From the NCBI GenBank assembly GCA_038327995.1, contig JBBQLP010000033.1, positions 1-28,877 of the forward strand: a stretch of DNA of 28,877 nucleotides. Reading direction: 5' to 3'. The notes beneath the pieces were generated by a model, which did no database searches, was not told the origin of the DNA, and saw only the letters and a program-made list of their open reading frames with translations. The DNA is from CAIOYC01 sp038327995 (GTDB lineage: Bacteria; Pseudomonadota; Alphaproteobacteria; Caulobacterales; Caulobacteraceae). The translations under genes and the position numbers were made by a program. Below are positions 25,231-28,877 of the stretch, piece after piece. Position 1 is the first letter of the stretch, and each line of letters starts with the position of its first letter.

Positions 25231-25352
25231 CATCGCGGTTCAATCCACTATCCATCCTGGCTGGCGCCCAAGGGTGCAACGCCGCCTATGCGCCAGCGCC
25301 TGCACCGCCTAAGCTGCCTCAAGGATCGGCTGACGGCTGGGAACGGGCGAAA

Positions 25353-25940
25353 TTGTTGAACATCGGACTTTTGGCCGTGCGATGCGCCACGTTGGCGGGC
25401 GCGACGGCAGCGCTCTCCTTCGGCGTCGCCCTGACCTGGCCGGCGTCGGATATGGCTAGGGCCTTGGCAAGGGTTTTGCCGCTCGTCGAAGTGCACGCAC
25501 AAAACGCGGAAGCCGCCTTGATGGCCTCCGGGTCGGATCAGGCGACGGCCAGGGCGTTGCGCGAATCTGACCAGGAATTGCAGATTGCGCCCGGCCGGGT
25601 TCAACCTCTCTTGCAGCGCAGCTTCATCCTTGCCCGCGCCGGACACGGGCGCCTGACGCCGGAGGCGATCAGCGTGTACGCCCGAAGCTACGCCCTCAGC
25701 CCCGACGACTACAGCGTCGGCCCATGGCGCGAGCATTTCGCCTATAATCACTGGCAAGACCTTACCACTGACCTGCGCATCCGGGCCATGCGCGAGCACG
25801 TCTGGGTGTGGAACAAACGCCAGAGCGACTACGCCGCCATGGGTTCGGATATCCACAACTCCGCCGGGGGGCTCGCCTACATTCTGACCCAACAGGAGGC
25901 CCTGAAAGACTGGCGAGCAAACCACGACAAGGAACATTAG
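25353..25940 (+). CDS. Membrane-anchored helical-repeat-like protein paired with O-antigen ligase
   Basis: 195-residue protein of unknown function. One N-terminal hydrophobic segment (ATLAGATAALSFGVALTW, about residues 12-30) is followed by an Ala-rich helical domain. Spacing resembling TPR helices is visible, e.g. ARALRESDQELQIAPGRVQP and SVYARSYALSPDDYSVGPWR. The start is TTG (25353 or 25356); no ATG or GTG lies upstream in the frame, and the ribosome-binding site is weak. Its TAG stop is immediately followed by the ATG of the O-antigen-ligase-like gene, so the two are co-translated. A helper role in polysaccharide polymerisation or ligation is inferred from this pairing only. Confidence 0.75.
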   Translation: MLNIGLLAVRCATLAGATAALSFGVALTWPASDMARALARVLPLVEVHAQNAEAALMASGSDQATARALRESDQELQIAPGRVQPLLQRSFILARAGHGRLTPEAISVYARSYALSPDDYSVGPWREHFAYNHWQDLTTDLRIRAMREHVWVWNKRQSDYAAMGSDIHNSAGGLAYILTQQEALKDWRANHDKEH

Positions 25941-27227
25941 ATGGCGGTCCTGCTCGTCGCCGTCGTATTCGCAGCGCTTCTGGCGGGGGGCGGCTATGCC
26001 GACAACACCGGGCTGTTGGCTGCCTTCGCCGCCATGGTGTGCCTGTTTACGCAGAGCTTTACTCCGGCAGGACGCAGGGCATTCGCCGCCGCGCGAAGTC
26101 CGATGATCCCGGCGACGTTGTTCGCTTTAGTTATTATCGTCGCCCTGCTGCAACTTCTCCAACCCCACGTTCTCGACCGTGAGTATCCCTGGGTTCAGCT
26201 GCTCCGATTGCTGGGTGGGGGGGCGATGTTCCTCGCCGCCGTCGCCGTTGGTCGCAGCGCCCATTCGATCAAGCGCCTCGGGATAGCAATGACTGCGGCC
26301 AGCCTGGCGTTCGTCGTCTTCTCTCTGGCTCTGCATCTGTCAGTGCCGCACGATCCAGATAGCCGCGACACCGGACGCCTGATGGCCACCTTTCCCACCA
26401 GTCCCAACACGGCCGCAGCGGCGCTGGGACTGATCGCCCTCATCGCACTCGGCGCTCTGCTGCAGAAGGCGAGACGCATCCCGATCGACATCCCGATGCT
26501 GGCGCGGGTCGAACGCCTGCTCGGAGCGGCGTGGCTGGAAGCGATAGCGCTGGGGCTGGCCACCGCGAGCCTGGGGCTCACCGGTTCGCGCAGCGGTCTC
26601 GCCCTGGTACTACTTTGCGCCGTTCTTTTGATCGCCTGGAACGCCATCGACGCCGCGCGGCGGAACAGCGGCGGGACGGGCGGCGGATGGGCGGCGGTCC
26701 TGGGCTTCATTGCTGTGGCCCTGATCGGCGGCGGCGTGACCTTCGCCCGCCTGCCAACTGCCCAGGCCGATGCGGTGGGACGGATGATGATCTACCGCGC
26801 TCACTGGCCTCACCTGTTCGATCAGCCGCTGCTGGGCCACGGTTTTGGCAGCTTCGTTATCGTTAACCGCTCCGCCGTCACCCAGCAGAACTTCCAAGCG
26901 CTCACCTGGATTGGCGACATGCACAGTGTTTATATGCAATGGATCGAGCAGGCGGGTTGGCTGGGCAGCGCGGCCATGTTCGGCTGCATCGGCTGGTGTC
27001 TCGTGGTCATCGTGCGCGGCGCGGGGCGCGCCGAAGCGTCGCGAACTTGGATGAAGACGGTTGCAGCCGCGAGCTTGTTCTTGCTGTTGCAAGGCCTGGT
27101 GGAGATCGCCTTGCAGTATGAGGGGATGGTGCTGTTGTGGGCGCTGTTGCTGGGCTCCGCCTACGGCGCAGCCACGGCGAATGCCCACCATAAGGTGGCG
27201 AAAGCCAGCGAGCGACTTAGCGCGTAA
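25941..27227 (+). CDS. O-antigen ligase / Wzy-family polysaccharide polymerase-like protein
   Basis: 428-residue polytopic inner-membrane protein with about ten hydrophobic segments. The motifs GLTGSRSGLALVLL and LLGHGFGSFVIVN with the following periplasmic loop and HSVYMQWIEQAGWLG match the Wzy_C/O-antigen ligase domain. Members either polymerise repeat units or transfer a finished glycan to lipid A core or protein. Which one applies here is unclear. It starts directly after the stop of the partner gene (no gap). The AlgD-like dehydrogenase nearby fits a polysaccharide locus. Confidence 0.88.
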   Translation: MAVLLVAVVFAALLAGGGYADNTGLLAAFAAMVCLFTQSFTPAGRRAFAAARSPMIPATLFALVIIVALLQLLQPHVLDREYPWVQLLRLLGGGAMFLAAVAVGRSAHSIKRLGIAMTAASLAFVVFSLALHLSVPHDPDSRDTGRLMATFPTSPNTAAAALGLIALIALGALLQKARRIPIDIPMLARVERLLGAAWLEAIALGLATASLGLTGSRSGLALVLLCAVLLIAWNAIDAARRNSGGTGGGWAAVLGFIAVALIGGGVTFARLPTAQADAVGRMMIYRAHWPHLFDQPLLGHGFGSFVIVNRSAVTQQNFQALTWIGDMHSVYMQWIEQAGWLGSAAMFGCIGWCLVVIVRGAGRAEASRTWMKTVAAASLFLLLQGLVEIALQYEGMVLLWALLLGSAYGAATANAHHKVAKASERLSA

Positions 27228-27236
27228 GCTGCTGAT

Positions 27237-27480
27237 ATACGAGTGAGCCGTCGATGACCGTCACCTTGTCGGCACGGGGCGCAATCTCCGCCGTCAGCAT
27301 CCCGCTGCCGCAGCCGATGTCGTAAGCTGCGGGAACATGGATCTTGTAGCGGTTAAGGCAGGCGCGTCATGCCTGCAGCAGCTCAAGCCGGTTGGCGTCG
27401 GCCTTGTAGATGGCATTGAACTTGGACGCGATTTCCGAGTGGAAGGCGACAGGATCGTTCGGTGCGGCTTTGGATGAGAG
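27237..27480 (-). pseudogene. Truncated SAM methyltransferase relic
   Basis: The minus frame reads NDPVAFHSEIASKFNAIYKA, DANRLELLQA, then TGA at 27367-27369, and resumes in the same frame as RACLNRYKIHVPAAYDIGCG and SGMLTAEIAPRADKVTVIDG. The second part holds a classic SAM motif I (DIGCGSG) and the acidic end of beta-2 (VTVIDG). All later motifs are missing, because the frame runs into the end of the O-antigen-ligase-like gene. One nonsense codon (TGA where Trp is plausible) plus a 3' deletion leave a non-functional N-terminal fragment. The original start near 27480 is uncertain. Confidence 0.7.
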
Positions 27481-27538
27481 ATTCCCCGCATGTCTTGCGC
27501 CAGCCCGTAGGTTCCGCCGCGTATACCCGTCATTCTGC

Positions 27539-28852
27539 TTACCAGCACAGGCCTTCGTAACTCGCATCGGATCGTAGCGAAGGGTCTACCCTCACCAGAT
27601 CTACAATGTATTTTTCCTTGATCTCCGCGCGTCCGATGACGTCGGCGCCGAGCTTTTTGTGGCCGATGACAATGGTTTCGGCATGGGCGATCATCTCGTC
27701 CAGATTCTCGCACAAGAGCGAGGCGATGTGCGGCATCCGCTCGCGCACATAAGCGAGGTTTGCGCCCGTGAGGCGCGAGATGCGGATGTTCGGATCGAAA
27801 ATGCGTAGGTCATAGCCCTTGCCGATCAGCGTCTCTGCGAGCAGCAGAAGCGGGCTTTCTCGTAGATCGTCGGTGCCGGATTTGAAGCTGAGACCGATCA
27901 TGCCGATCTTGCGCTTCCCGGCGGCTTCCACGAGCCGATAGCCTCGGTCGAGTTGCACGGCGTTGGCGTTCATCACCCCATCGAGAATCGGCGTCGCCAC
28001 GTCGAGTTCCCGCGCGCGGAACCTCAGCGCTCGCAGGTCCTTGGGCAGACAAGAGCCACCAAACGCGAACCCAGGCTTCATATAGGCGGGTGAGATGTTG
28101 AGCCGCGTGTCGGAACAGAGGATTTCCATCACCTGATGGCTGTCCACATCCAGGGCGCGGCAGATGTTCCCCGCCTCGTTGGAGAAGCTGATCTTCAGCG
28201 CGTGCCAAGCGTTGTTGAAATATTTGATAGTCTCAGCCACGCGGATCGGCGTCTCTGTCGGTCTGATCGGAACGTCCGGCTGCAGGGCGTGCAGCCGCTC
28301 CAGGGTCGTTGCGTCCATCGACCCGAAAACCACCGCGCCGGGTGCATCATAGTCTGCGATAGCCGAGCTTTCGCGCAGGAACTCGGGGTAGTAGCCGACG
28401 CCGAAATCCACTCCCGCCTGTTTGCCAGAGGCCTTTTCCAGCGCAGGCACGATCACATCCTCCATTGAGCCCGGCACCATGGTTGAACGGAACACTACGG
28501 AATGGAACTCTGCTTTGGTCGCCAGCACCTCACCTAGTTGTTCGGCGACGCGAACCGCGTAAGTAAGCTCTAGTGAGCCGTTCTGGCGCGACGGCGTGCC
28601 AACGCAGACCAGCGATAACTCAGAGTCCAAGACAGCAGCCTTGAGGTCCGAGCTGGCCGATAACCGGCCATCTTGCGCCATTGCGGCGATCAGTTCCGGC
28701 AGGCCCTTCTCGACGATGGGCGAGCGACCCGCGTTGATATCCTCGACCTTGGATGGATTGACATCGACTGCCAGCACGCGGTGCCCGTCCCGCGCCAGAC
28801 ACGCCGCCGACACGGCCCCGACATAACCGATGCCGAAAATACTGATATTCAT
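27539..28852 (-). CDS. algD: GDP-mannose 6-dehydrogenase (AlgD-like)
   Basis: 437-residue UDP-glucose/GDP-mannose dehydrogenase. It catalyses the NAD-dependent two-step oxidation of a nucleotide sugar to its uronic acid, a precursor for acidic exopolysaccharide. The NAD site is MNISIFGIGYVGAVSAACLA; substrate and catalytic elements include YPEFLRES, ETIKYFNNAWHALKISFSNE and GFAFGGSCLPKDLRAL. The nucleophile Cys is residue 268, the same number as in Pseudomonas AlgD. LSFKSGTDDLRESPL and the terminal EGLCW also match AlgD rather than Ugd, so GDP-mannose is the likelier substrate. ATG 28852 has GGAGG with a 6-nt spacer. It converges on the O-antigen-ligase-like gene across the methyltransferase relic. 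Confidence 0.93.
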   Translation of the reverse strand: MNISIFGIGYVGAVSAACLARDGHRVLAVDVNPSKVEDINAGRSPIVEKGLPELIAAMAQDGRLSASSDLKAAVLDSELSLVCVGTPSRQNGSLELTYAVRVAEQLGEVLATKAEFHSVVFRSTMVPGSMEDVIVPALEKASGKQAGVDFGVGYYPEFLRESSAIADYDAPGAVVFGSMDATTLERLHALQPDVPIRPTETPIRVAETIKYFNNAWHALKISFSNEAGNICRALDVDSHQVMEILCSDTRLNISPAYMKPGFAFGGSCLPKDLRALRFRARELDVATPILDGVMNANAVQLDRGYRLVEAAGKRKIGMIGLSFKSGTDDLRESPLLLLAETLIGKGYDLRIFDPNIRISRLTGANLAYVRERMPHIASLLCENLDEMIAHAETIVIGHKKLGADVIGRAEIKEKYIVDLVRVDPSLRSDASYEGLCW

Positions 28853-28877
28853 CCTGTCCCTCCGAAGCGCCGTCCCC

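Noticed and set aside
25209..25352. Upstream extension of the helical-repeat protein in the same frame
   Set aside because: The frame is open but contains no ATG, GTG or TTG, and the sequence (AYAPAPAPP...) lies across the divergent promoter region. A TTG start at 25353/25356 fits the membrane segment better.

Overview
This window comes from the chromosome (or a large replicon) of a GC-rich alphaproteobacterium. Three things point there: an imuA-imuB-dnaE2 mutagenesis operon preceded by a perfect GTTC-N7-GTTC alphaproteobacterial LexA/SOS box, the heavy use of GTG and TTG starts, and the mix of a TonB-dependent receptor, a penicillin-acylase-type hydrolase and an AlgD-type dehydrogenase. Caulobacterales or Sphingomonadales fit best, but the sequence alone does not settle the genus.

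Region 1 (1-4977, minus strand) is a Cu(I)/Ag(I)-type efflux operon. It encodes a secreted Cys/Met-rich small protein, a TolC-like outer-membrane factor, a CusB-like adaptor with an N-terminal metal-binding segment, and a CusA-like RND pump that runs off the left edge. The last three genes are joined by two 4-nt ATGA overlaps. Region 2 (4978-7875) is a decayed, partly AT-rich accessory stretch. It holds an IS6-family transposase remnant with a 1-nt deletion, a SieB-like membrane protein gene broken by an in-frame TGA, one intact secreted metallo-beta-lactamase-fold hydrolase, and a 0.5-kb gene-free AT-rich segment with iteron-like repeats and a 26-bp palindrome.

Region 3 (7876-13437, minus strand) is the SOS mutasome operon imuA-imuB-dnaE2, with imuA and imuB overlapping by about 150 nt. 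Region 4 (13598-16954, plus strand) is a membrane-anchored Cys-type sulfatase, directly followed by its likely maturase (a formylglycine-generating enzyme with a lipoprotein signal) and a TetR-family regulator with a tandem operator-like repeat at its start. Region 5 (16999-21709, minus strand) carries a class A penicillin-binding protein, a penicillin-acylase-family Ntn hydrolase and a small SAM methyltransferase. Divergent from these is a TonB-dependent receptor (21888-24383).

Region 6 (24534-28852) starts with an ArsR-type regulator whose start codon lies inside an inverted repeat. It continues into exopolysaccharide genes: a TPR-like membrane protein of unknown function paired with an O-antigen ligase/polymerase-like protein, a truncated methyltransferase relic, and an AlgD-like GDP-mannose 6-dehydrogenase whose catalytic Cys is residue 268.

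The least ordinary items are the sulfatase/FGE pair that seems built for maturation outside the cytoplasm, the broken SieB-like gene with its strong ribosome-binding site still in place, and the AT-rich repeat segment between the hydrolase and dnaE2. I found no tRNA, rRNA or CRISPR array.
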